A DNA stretch of 64,000 bases from Lepidurus packardi (taxonomy: Eukaryota > Arthropoda > Branchiopoda > Notostraca > Triopsidae). Of the stretch, positions 1-10,430 are shown piece by piece. The position numbers and the translations under genes are program-made. The stretch's first letter is position 1; each line of letters starts with the position of its first letter. The stretch is from positions 3,849,001-3,913,000 of the forward strand of contig JAKZAN010000006.1 in assembly GCA_023053545.1 (NCBI GenBank), given 5' to 3'. Below the pieces are notes generated by a model. It was not told the DNA's origin. It did not search any database and worked only from the letters and a program-made list of their open reading frames with translations.

Positions 1-1078
1 AAATCCCAAATTTTAAAAATAGGGTCCGAAAATTTTATGAAATATACGAAAAAAGACAGGAAATTAAAATTTATTACCCAAGAATGATATATTACAAGAA
101 AAGTTTGCATCATTTACTACAATTGTGCAGAGGAAATCAGTTCCGCTCATTGCAAAGTCACCGCTCTCGTTTCGTACAAAGTCTTGAAAACACACCGAGT
201 CCGATACAGCCATGTTTACAAGCAAGAATGAAAACAATGGGCCCCGTTGCACTGAGGAAAGAAACCGCGTTTGGGCCGTGACGTCACAGTGCAAACTACT
301 GAGTTTCTGGTACCACACTCAAACGCCACTCAGTGTTCCCAGTTAAAAGCGCTGTAAGACTCGTCTAGGCAATGACACAAAGAAAAAGGGGAGAAAGATC
401 TCCGAACATGCGTAAACCTAACTTTGTAGCTTTCCTTCTTAAACAAATTGGGTGGATATAGCTTCAGTGTTGGAAGCGAAACCATTGATAAAAAGACAAT
501 AGGAAATTCCAACAGGCTTGACGAATGGAATCTAGATATGACTCTGCCAATGACACCTTACAACGCAATATATGGCCACCTAGAAAACAGATCTTAGATA
601 TGTGCTCGATAAAAACAACATCCTCCTGACTACCCAGACCAACACTACAGCTAACAAACTCCTGCTGGCAGGGAGTTGGAGAAAGTCTAAAGAAACGACT
701 TCAACGTCCGTATTGTCAATCATCCAAGTACCATTAGTCAACTTTACAAGCATTCTTTCTATCTGAAAACCTCACGTGGGTCTCTTCGGCACCCCTCGTA
801 TTTTTGTACCCAAAAAACATGGGGGAATAGAAAAGCAAACCTGCATACCTGACAAGCTTTCCGGATTAAAAAAAAAATATCTGGCACTTATTCCGTCACT
901 TTCTCCTCTATCTCTTAGCTCGGTTTACAACATCCTACGCTGTCGAAAGCCAAGCCACCCAACTCTTCCGACCCTAGTGACCCTTGCCATGGCATGGGTT
1001 CTCACTTTACTGTACGTATCACATAAGCCACTTTCTCCGGCATGGCAGCGCCAAGGCGAAACCGAAAGGCGTAAGTCG
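1..1078. other. No supported gene; possible decayed retroelement trace
   Basis: I see no gene here. Open frames are short and lack splice support. One stretch near 776-830 (plus) reads GTPRIFVPKKHGG, which loosely resembles the SPVVLVPKKDG segment of Ty3/gypsy-type reverse transcriptases. No other reverse transcriptase motif follows it, so at best it is a heavily decayed fragment. Confidence 0.3.
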
Positions 1079-1522
1079 TATAAAAAAGCGACTGACGCCG
1101 TGTTCTAACATGCCCGATACACCCCCATACATTTTGCTCCATGGGTTGATGGCTGTCTGGGTTTCCTTTTCTTTCCATTGTCCCACCTTAGCATTGCGTC
1201 TGGGGTATTATTCTTGTTCTTCGATAGAGAAACACTACCTATCTTAGTTAAAATCCTTTAGCCATACGTCTTAAAGCGTAGTAATGGGACTTTCCGTGGC
1301 AAATCTGGAAAATATACCTAAAAAAGGGTCAAAGATGAAACCTTTTATTTAGCCTGGCAATAAACAATACCTGGTTCCGGGTCCCAATAATTATCATCCG
1401 CCAAAGACTAGATTCCTAACTTTAAAATCCTATTAGGTAATTGATTTATTGATCAAAGTGGATTTTTTGTTTATTTTACTCAACTTCGTAACTTAGAAGA
1501 TTAAACATGTGCATTTTTGTAG

Positions 1523-3619
1523 AGTTGGCACCGTTTCCGGTTGAGTTGGGGATACTGGGTGATCCTTACATGGTCCACCACTCATGCCATATTATTTCCA
1601 GCCATGGTTCAACGAAAATCGTCAGGAGTCCAAAGTTGGTCGCATTCTTCTCAAGAGAATGACGACGATAAATTTCCTTTTCCTTGGGGAAACCGCTTGA
1701 ACCGACAAATTTTCGATTTTGACAAAGAACTGCCGATTCACTCTGCCACTTTGATAGCTCTGCCCTCTAAACTAGAAACACCGACTGGTCACGAGAGCGT
1801 TTCTCATTCGGAACAATTTCCGTTTTCTTTGGAATATTTGCCTCCGCCACCACCACCACCCACCTTGGAATACCTACCACCACCAATCTTAGAGTACTTA
1901 CCGCCTCCAAGCCTCGAATACTTACCGCCAAATTTAGACTACTTGCCTCCCTTACCAGACAGTAGTTATCCTTCACTAAATATACCTACCCAAAGTCCGA
2001 TTATATCTCCAATAAGTGCCAGGGAAGCTTTATCGAGTTTGCATGCAGTTTTACCTTTGCCAGGTTCCAGTTTAAAGGTACAAGCCCTTCCTCCTGTTTA
2101 CTTCACTCCACCTGAAGTGGAAAAGCTTCAGCCTTCCATCCCCATACCGCCAGTGTATTTTACGCCACCAGATAAGGATTTCATTTTGAACCAACCAAGC
2201 AAGCCAGAACCTGTGTTTGTGCAAGTTCTCCTCTCGGACAAATTACCGTGGGAAGTAGATGTTGCCACAGAAGCTTCACAACCAGTTCCAACGACAACAG
2301 CATCAGCACCTGCTTCCGTATTTTTCTTGTTTACCAGATCCAGTACGTCGAGCCCTTTAACGACTAGCAACACTTCCAATGAACCCTCGCTACGTACCAC
2401 CAGTACGTCCCATTCTTCACCCTGGGATGGAGTAGATCCGTGCACGCATGCCTTTCACCGGTGGCTATGCGAAGGTCGCAAGCCTAGGCCAAAAACTGCT
2501 CAAACGCTACCCATTCCAACGACGACGACGACTACTACTACTACTACACCGCCCCTGCTGTTGCCTACAACAACCTTACAGCCACCAGTTCCAGAAGTCC
2601 GAATTCCAGCTGCATCTAATATCAACAGAGATACTTTTTTTCCTCCCAGCAGGATACCATTAATAACGACAGTAGAGACACTTCCCTCCAAAGCCATAGG
2701 CAGCTGGGAAGGTGTGGACCCCTGCACGCATGCATTCCATCGCTGGCTTTGTCAAGATAGTAGACCTAAGCCTAAATCCACGACCCCAGAACCAACAATA
2801 TTTACTAGACCTACTCCCGTTCCTAACACACCTATTCCTTTCACCCCAGAAATTGCTCGTGTACCCGAAGCTTCTAACCCTCGGCAACAAACTTTGCTCC
2901 CATTCGTCACCAAGGACATTCCTAAACCAAGAACTGTCCTGGAAGGTCCTACAACAATTGAGCCATGGAGTGGAGCTGATCCCTGTACTCACGCTTTTCA
3001 TGCACATCTGTGCCGCAAGAAAGTTCTGAATGATACTCCAGGTGCCAGAATAGCACCGGTTATTATTTCTAGTAGCTCAGGCAACAATATCGTCACACAG
3101 CCGGCACCAACGACTAGAAGACCCTTCGTAGCAGCCCCACCACCAATGATACTGGCATTTATGCCACCACCATTCCCTACAACAACAGCTCCTTGGGAAG
3201 GGGCTGATCCTCGTTATCATGCATTCCATGCACATTTATACCAGACTCCCCAACACAGATCTGCTGCTCCGCCCATCACTAGTGCTACTTCTTTGGACAC
3301 AGCTTTAATCGTTCCCGAGGAACCAAAACAAATCTTTGCGCCTCAGGCACCGGTTGTAGTGCCAGAAGTACGACAAAGTAACAACAAAGATGATCAGCAT
3401 GGGTCCTGGGAATCCTCTACGGATCCTTGCTCCCATTTTCTTCACGCTTGGCGGTGTACACCGGCAAATAAAAGTTCATCTCGTCGCTCATGGCACCATC
3501 GAATGACTCGTCACTACCCTTTTTTATCTGCTGTCACGGATTATGAAGAAGCTGCCATAGTTATAGATTCAGTCGACTTCGAAGCACAGAGAACCAAAAG
3601 GCGACAAGCAAAAAAGTAA
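1523..3619 (+). CDS. Secreted Pro/Thr-rich protein with five W-x-G-x-D-P-C modules (partial 5' end)
   Basis: I do not recognise the family. The long last exon opens after an acceptor (TTTTTGTAG, ending at 1522) in phase 0 and begins SWHRFRLSWGYWVILTW, a hydrophobic stretch that looks like most of a signal peptide. The initiator Met is probably in a small upstream exon I could not place; a TATAAAAA at 1079-1086 may be its promoter. The only early in-frame ATG is at 1604. From there the frame runs 671 residues: LEYLPP repeats (1831-1960), two PPVYFTPP units (about 2092-2170), then five copies of a 16-17 residue module, W-[ED]-G-[VA]-D-P-C-T-H-A-F-H-x-x-L-C. The copies are at 2423-2470, 2705-2752, 2966-3013, 3194-3241 and 3407-3457, separated by Pro/Thr linkers. 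The C-terminus is basic (RTKRRQAKK). An extracellular structural role is inferred from composition only. Confidence 0.75.
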   Translation, partial: SWHRFRLSWGYWVILTWSTTHAILFPAMVQRKSSGVQSWSHSSQENDDDKFPFPWGNRLNRQIFDFDKELPIHSATLIALPSKLETPTGHESVSHSEQFPFSLEYLPPPPPPPTLEYLPPPILEYLPPPSLEYLPPNLDYLPPLPDSSYPSLNIPTQSPIISPISAREALSSLHAVLPLPGSSLKVQALPPVYFTPPEVEKLQPSIPIPPVYFTPPDKDFILNQPSKPEPVFVQVLLSDKLPWEVDVATEASQPVPTTTASAPASVFFLFTRSSTSSPLTTSNTSNEPSLRTTSTSHSSPWDGVDPCTHAFHRWLCEGRKPRPKTAQTLPIPTTTTTTTTTTPPLLLPTTTLQPPVPEVRIPAASNINRDTFFPPSRIPLITTVETLPSKAIGSWEGVDPCTHAFHRWLCQDSRPKPKSTTPEPTIFTRPTPVPNTPIPFTPEIARVPEASNPRQQTLLPFVTKDIPKPRTVLEGPTTIEPWSGADPCTHAFHAHLCRKKVLNDTPGARIAPVIISSSSGNNIVTQPAPTTRRPFVAAPPPMILAFMPPPFPTTTAPWEGADPRYHAFHAHLYQTPQHRSAAPPITSATSLDTALIVPEEPKQIFAPQAPVVVPEVRQSNNKDDQHGSWESSTDPCSHFLHAWRCTPANKSSSRRSWHHRMTRHYPFLSAVTDYEEAAIVIDSVDFEAQRTKRRQAKK

Positions 3620-4842
3620 CAGCCATATCTGTACCCCACGTTCACGCAAGCTATAGTTTAACGTGCCAACGCTAACCAGCGCAAAATTCACAAATAACAA
3701 CGAAGGCAGGCCCTTGAAATTGACATGTTTAGAAGACAATTCTGAACCTTGGTCCCGATGAGAATAATAATATAAAAAAAATTAATCTCATCATGAGTAA
3801 ATGCCCTGCATGTACTCAAGTATTTGGAACGATTTTATGTGGACTTTTTCTTACTACATAGCTGTGGGTTATTGTTCTCTTCCCAAATGAAATATGTAAA
3901 TAAATCGGAAGCCTTCCATTTATAGGTCACAGTCGCCGTGCTCTCATAATACTGAATCACAGCATCCAATAACCGGAGGGTATCGGTCATGGAAATCGGT
4001 ACCGTTAGGTCTACGATATACGTTTTACCAGTCCGCATACCTTTTACCATGTAAATGACATAAATTTTCCAACCGTGCTTTAAAGTAGTGCGTCATAAAC
4101 AAAATCAATACCGTTACAATTAAAGTAAAATAAGTAGCAAAAGGCTGAGTTGGATGGTCACTTTCTGCTGCAATGAATAGCTAAATGGTTTAGGATAAAC
4201 CGCAAGTACTGACTTTGTAGAAGGCGATCCTTCTCTTCGAACCAAAGGAAGTCCTAATGTGCGCAAGCATAACGGGTCGCACCACATGACGTTTCCGGAA
4301 TGCTGTCCTTGCTGTCCCTGGTGTGTTCTCCTTCTTGGATCTGGCCTTCCTTCTTGGAGTTCATTGTCAAAAGCAGCTGCCGGCTAGCAACACAGGGAAT
4401 GCGAGGCTGAAAACGCAAGCAGAGGACCAGGGTCATTATCCGAACGGACAAGTAATGTGCTACAGTTGCGCCATAACAGCGTTCAATTCTTGTTTACTGT
4501 TTAGCGGAACACTCTCGTCTGTCAAGTTTCTTTCACCAAAATACGACAAGACGTAACGTGACTAACTCGTAAGTCGAACTTGCAAATCCAACCTAGAAAT
4601 TCAACTGTGCTGTGGTTAATTTACAGTGAACGGATTTGAAAAATTATGTAGAAAGGAAGAAAGAAGTTTTACCATGCAGGTAAGTCGTGCATTGCTTATC
4701 TAAAACATTTCTTGAAAATAAAACAGTTCATAGACTTTCCTTTCTCTGGCTTTGCTCTCTCTTCGCAAAAAAAGTAACGGTCTAGGGGTTAGAATTGAAG
4801 GCACGTGACTAAAAGCAACAAGGTCAAGGGGAAAGGTTTCTC
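3620..4842. other. Intergenic; one doubtful minus-strand ORF
   Basis: This spacer between the first two genes has no recognised element. On the minus strand an open frame from about 4090 down to 3835 (ATG at 4050, 71 codons) reads like plausible protein, for example TGKTYIVDLTVPISMTD, but it has no promoter, splice site or known domain and may be chance. Confidence 0.4.
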
Positions 4843-4849
4843 TATAAAA
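4843..4849 (+). promoter_or_regulatory. TATA box of the membrane-protein gene
   Basis: TATAAAA lies 165 bp upstream of the chosen start codon at 5014. It predicts transcription start near 4873 and a leader of about 140 nt. Confidence 0.55.
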
Positions 4850-5013
4850 AGCCTTTTCCCATGTTATCCTTTTTTAGTTACAGGGATCTATTCGTTCGAT
4901 AGTCATCATAAGATCCTCATTCACAGAGCTACTTAAATTTATTCGAATTTTCTCGCCAACATTCTGTGAAACCATTTATTGTGACCTAGATTGCCTTCTG
5001 CCAAGCGTGACAG

Positions 5014-7605
5014 ATGCAACCAACGTGCAAAACCAGGACTCAACATGCGGATCCGCCAGACAAGGTAATGGTGAACGTGGAAAATGATCATAATCTCATC
5101 TTTATGCTCGCACGAATCTTCCATCTTTGACATCTCTTGTCCCAATTGCCTGGTTTTTCTTTAACATGCAATTATATGTCGCTTTCGTTTGATATGTTTT
5201 CAGACTGCTGAGCAAGTAGTTTTGCAAGTAGACCTCCCCGACAGCGAAAAACCTTCAGGGCGTAGTACTCAAACTGACAAGAGCACCACACATCAGTCGA
5301 CAAGTACAAGTTCTGCTCCACAAACATCCGGTTCCACTCCTGTTGAACCTAAGTCTCATTCCTCTCCCAGGTTGAACTCTTCTACGTCGCTAGCTTTTCT
5401 GCTTGCAATTGTTGCAACACTCCTAGGAATCATGCTGGTAAGTTTTAAAGCTAGTTTCTCGTTCTTCAAAAGTTCTTCAATCGTGTTTCTCTCTTTCTCT
5501 CACAGGGCTCGATTATAGTGTTCTACGTTTACCTTGGTGTTGCTACTCAATTTGTCGTTTCTACATCTCCAATTGACCTTTCTAATCCTTCCATCCCGGA
5601 ACCTGGCCTATTAAGGAATCACAAATCCCCAGATGAGATTTCTACCGCCCCAGATGTAGTGCTGCTAAGTCGCACTAATCACTCTGTCAATGTCACTGAT
5701 CACCAAAATGCCTCAGAGACCGTTGAACACCTGACCAATCCTCGAAACGAGGCCTTAACGGGACATCTACCCTTCGTTAACGACCGAGATAACTTTCCAG
5801 CTAAGTCTAAAGTTCCGTTTCCAGCACCAATCGTGCGACAGACATTCACTAGCACTAGTCGAGAACAGTCTCCAGTACCGTCAGGAAACTTTGACCCAGA
5901 ATTTGCACAAACCATGCAGCCCAAAACAAGCTCTACAAATTATTGGTTTAATCCATTCCGGCGTTCTGAAGGACTACCACCCTTACCTGACATAAATGAG
6001 GGTCACGATGGGAACTTGGTTCCTTACCCATCCAATCAGCCAAACACCTTCTCCAACCGACAAGGATATCTCCCGCAATTTCCATCTAACAAACGCACGC
6101 CTATCCCCTTCTCAAATGGCAATAAGTACATACCGCTACCTTTTAATCCTGTTCCAGCTTTTACCGTTCCTCAGTATAGCCCAACACCAAAATTTACCGC
6201 TGACCGGAGTATAATCCGACGCCCTAATGCTCACGAATATCGCCCACCATCGCAACATGTACCTCCCAAGCCCAAGACGCCGGCATCTTCTCCATTTAAA
6301 GAGGAACGCCAACGAGGACCCGTACCTACTTATGTTGCCCCTCCACCCCGATTCCGCCCGAGTAATGTGGACTACGACAACCGGAATAGTCCGTCGCGTA
6401 TCGGAGATCGTAGCCGTGTTCCCAATGCTAATTACAATTATCCCCGCGACTCCTCCAATATCCAGGATATCATCAACTACATGACGACTGCCGGTCATGG
6501 CTCGTCGTTAACATCTTCGTCCTCGTCTTCACTAAATACCCGTCCAGTACCAAACAAATACGACTACGATGACATTGTCTTCAAAACTACTTCGAAACCC
6601 ACGTCAAACAGCAATACTCGTAATCGCTACTCATCTAGCAGCAGCAGTAGTAGTCTGGGTAGTAACAGTCCTAAAACGTTTGCAGTAATGTTGGATGTGT
6701 ATCCTGCAGAGGAAGGTCGCAATACTTTCCGTTCAAGTGGTTCCCAAACTCGTCCTCAGCAGTCCAAGCCGTCGTTTCACTCTACTTCTCTAAATTCACA
6801 ATACTATGAAGAAGAAGAACCTCTAGACGACAATAAGCATCAAATCGTTCTCCACTTGAATCTGTACGCCAAAAAGCCACAGAATCAAAGGTAAGCATTT
6901 ACTAGGTAGTTTACTAGCATTTACTAGAAGTCTGTCCAAACTTACCACTTTTCCAAATTTCTATCCATTTAGGAACAATTTGGGCCGAGGAGGGGAAATT
7001 GCGTTCAGCCAACCGATAGGAAGCCTGGCGCCTGCTGACATCTACCAGGCAATCTTTCAAGGTGGTAGCGACAACCGAAGAGATTATTTGTCATTTTCAG
7101 AAGGTATTATTAAATTGACAGTACTTAAAGCGCTATTTGAATTCTGTTTTTAAATTCTGTTTTTCAACTTTTTCTAGATGACATGGAGGATGTGGCAATG
7201 AGTCGTGATCAGGTGCAAATCGAACTATATCCTTATGAAAAAGTCAAGAACCGGACGTTCCTACGACGGCCAACGACGACGACCCCAGAACCCGAAATTG
7301 TTGAGGGTTTCGATCCAATCCAAGACTTACCTCTGCAAGAAAACCACCGCTTCTATGAATCTGGTGAGGATTACCGTAACAAGAAAGTAACGAAGGTGGG
7401 ACTTTCGTCTATATCTGGGTCTACTCAAGAGACGACAACGGAATATCAAGAGGTGGACGATGAGGAACCAGAAGAATTGCCAAGGCCGTGGCCCCAGAAA
7501 GCTGGGACGGTATTGCCACAAAGTGTAATGGAGAGTGATTTATTCCACGAAAGTGACGGACCTCTAAGTGATGGAATGTTAATTACCTCCGAACTGTTCG
7601 AGTGA
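5014..7605 (+). CDS. Predicted single-pass (type II-like) membrane protein with long Pro/Ser-rich ectodomain
   Basis: I do not recognise the family. Proposed exons are 5014-5064, 5204-5437, 5506-6890, 6973-7103 and 7178-7605, which join in frame to 742 aa. The start was chosen because it is the only ATG open through a GT donor (5065) and in phase with the next exon; a TATA box lies upstream. Residues 1-78 are hydrophilic, with no signal peptide. A single membrane segment (about 79-108, SLAFLLAIVATLLGIML then GSIIVFYVYLGVA) is interrupted by the second intron. The rest is Pro/Ser/Asn-rich, with N-glycosylation sequons just after the membrane, Ser runs near 6500 and 6640, and an acidic C-terminus. 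Three alternating hydrophobic segments recur: FAVMLDVYPAEE, IVLHLNLYAKKP and VQIELYPYEK. They may be beta strands of one domain. Topology and function are inference. Confidence 0.75.
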
Positions 7606-10408
7606 AGAATTTTCATTGTTCAATGTTATATTATGTTCTAGACTGACAAAGGCATTTTGCTGTTATACTTGTGACTCCTGTATATTTAATAGAAGTACCT
7701 TTACACTACTTTTTTTTTTTAAGATGCATTAATAGTTTTTTTACTTTCTAGGTCTCGCATTCTTACAAGGATGTGAAAGTAAAGAACCATGATTGCAAAG
7801 TTAATCTTCTCGCTCAAGTAAAATAGGACTACGCCCACTTTTTCTTTTTATGTCTCTCACTCCTTGAAACTCAATAGCTTTTTTAACGCGGAAGATTTTA
7901 ATCACTAAAGAAAGGATGAACTAAAACGTGCGATACTTTTGTTAAAATGGAGGTCATTAGGTCTCCTACGAACACATGGGTTGAGGATACCCCTCATTTA
8001 CGTTCGCTCGAGTATTTAGCATATAGCCGGAATGTTCTTTACCCCATCCCTAACCCTTCCTTCCAGTCTGCTTCCCAGGCTAATCTCGTTAAGCTCAGAC
8101 CGATCCGCAGTTTCCCCACCTTTGCCCTAATTAGTTATTAAACCTTTACCAACACACTTTGACTGCCCGACCATCTTAACGTGAGGTGAGTCGGAAAGTA
8201 GGTTGAATCTCCTACATGAACCATCTACAACTACAGCAAAAAATTATTTATGTTTCGAGCTAAACTCCTATATAAGTTTTTTTCCCTCCATATAGAAGGT
8301 CACTAACATATCCCTATGCGCCGTCTCAGGCACAAGCGCGAGCCTGGTGCTTTTGACCGAGTCGGCGTCGGCAACGTCTTTGCGTGGGGACAACCCTCGC
8401 TTGAAGTACGAGAGACCAGGAGGAGGGCGACTGTCGTCCTAACTTGGTATAAACTAAAGTATTTTTCTTCCGTTATATGATAAAAGCTAAAGTTTTAGGG
8501 GATATAGGCGAGCTCTTAATTGGTTGTGATTTCTTGTGCCATTCTTCTCTTATAAAAAAATAGTTTTTGACTGCAACATAAGCAAACCAGTTCAGTTTAA
8601 ACATCAAGTGAAGTGCTGTGAATTAAAAACCCAGCTTTAAAAAACACACCAGGTCATTCGCTGCCAGGTTAGTCAACGTTTTCCTTTCTAACTTAACCAA
8701 GGTCTCGAGGGGGTTACAACAGTGGACCCAACTTTTGGGTGAGGTGAATTATTGAGCGATGCCGGGGTCTCGGGAGGTGGGTTCGAGCACCTCAACGCAA
8801 AGTGGGCCCTCCTAGGTTTTGGAGACTGACGTCAGAGAAGCTTTGCTTTGTAGCATTCTATGGCTTTACCTTTATGAGCCACGCCGAGCGTGCGTACGTA
8901 CGTACATACCCTCCGGGCGTCGGGGGTCCTCGCTCTTCATGAAAGAAAAATCTTTACCAGGCAAACCTATCGCACCTTGATGGGTTTTCCCTATTCCTGT
9001 CGGGAGACCTTTAGCGGTATTGGACTTCATTGGTACAATGAATTAGATACAAACCGAATGGTTTTGTCCACATTGTCCATTCAAAATTGATTTAGCTTTC
9101 AACAAACTTATAACGCTTTCTTTCCCTTTTCTTGCTTTTACTTGCAGCCAAATATAGTTAAGCGTTCATTCAACCCGAAGTTTCTCAAGTTGTTCAAAAT
9201 ACCCCACATCCTAATAGTAACGACTATTGTTGCATATGTGATTTGGATTAGATGATCGTTTCACATTCATAACATTGTCACCTCAAATGTGCGGCCTGGG
9301 GTTTCGGACTCGTAATTCACCGTCTCAGAAAACGTCCCTTAGGTGGGGAGATTGCTGTTTATCTACAATTTGCCCAACTTTACCGTTCCTTTAAAACAGT
9401 CCTATAACGGAAAGCAAACACTATTACGTGACTTGCAAATCAAGAAAACGAAAAAGAATTTTTTCTTCTTCATATTTAATTGAGTCCAGAACTTCGACCC
9501 TGCTGTCCAGTTCTTAAGAACCAAAGAAACGAACAAACAAAACTACGGTTCGATTTCCCTTACAAGAAAAGCGACTACATCTTTGATCGCCAAAGTTATT
9601 TCAGTTAAAGCTAGAAAAAGCTCCTGCACCTGAGTTGGAATTAAGCAGGGCAACGACTTTTGTTTAACAAGCTGAGTGGTGGTGAGCTCGCGGCAGCAAC
9701 AGCCAACCTTCTTGACAAGGTAAGTGTTACACATTTTGCCAAGAGACACGACTTTTAGAAACCTGCGGACTTGTTTTGTTCTTGTCCAGTGTTGCCTTTA
9801 CTTTTGCTAGAAATTTACAAAGAGCTAAAGCCTATTTGGAGCTTAAGGGTTCGCCACGACGTTAAATACGGGACGTGACGGACGTTCAAACGAAATGTTC
9901 AACCTACTTTTTCCCCACAAGGCAGAACCCTTTTTTTATTAATCCATCGAAGGGCTATAAGCGTGCATATTCACCATAGAAGATATGCATAGCTTGCGTA
10001 CAGTTTAGCCCGACTTTAGTTAATTTTAGTAAATTTCTTTCTGTCAGACTTCCTGTAAAAAAATAACACACACAGAAACCGTTGAAAATAAATAAATATG
10101 GAAATCGTTTGCTACATATTGCATGATACATGATCCTTTACCAAATATCACATACATGACAAGATGGCATAACAGGAGCATAGCATGGGACACGACATAG
10201 GCTAACTTGACCATTAACAACCCAAAAAGCTTTAGTTCTACGTGGTCTAGTAATGTGAGGCATCATTCTTAACAACAAAAAATTCACGGACGAAACCTTG
10301 ATCCTTGCAGGGTTTCGCTAACTCAGCATGATACAGTCTCTCTCTCTGACTTTCTTATCTGTCTGGAAAGTTTTAACATTTTATCCTAAAAATTTTGTTT
10401 CCCTACAG
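7606..10408. other. Intergenic region upstream of the choline transporter
   Basis: I found no gene. A (GTAC)n microsatellite lies near 8890-8907. A T-arm-like GGTGGGTTCGAGCACC at 8776-8791 is not part of a foldable tRNA. The 3' end carries the acceptor (TTTCCCTACAG, ending at 10408) for the first coding exon of the choline transporter, so a noncoding 5' exon and the promoter of that gene must lie upstream; I could not locate them. Confidence 0.5.
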
Positions 10409-10430
10409 AAGTTAACGAAAATCTGCCACA

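Noticed and set aside
776-1108. Ty3/gypsy-like reverse transcriptase fragment (IFVPKKHGG)
   Set aside because: A single weak motif with no further reverse transcriptase blocks around it; kept only as a note on the region.
8760-8830. tRNA-like T-arm (GGTGGGTTCGAGCACC)
   Set aside because: No matching acceptor stem, D-arm or A box at the right distance.
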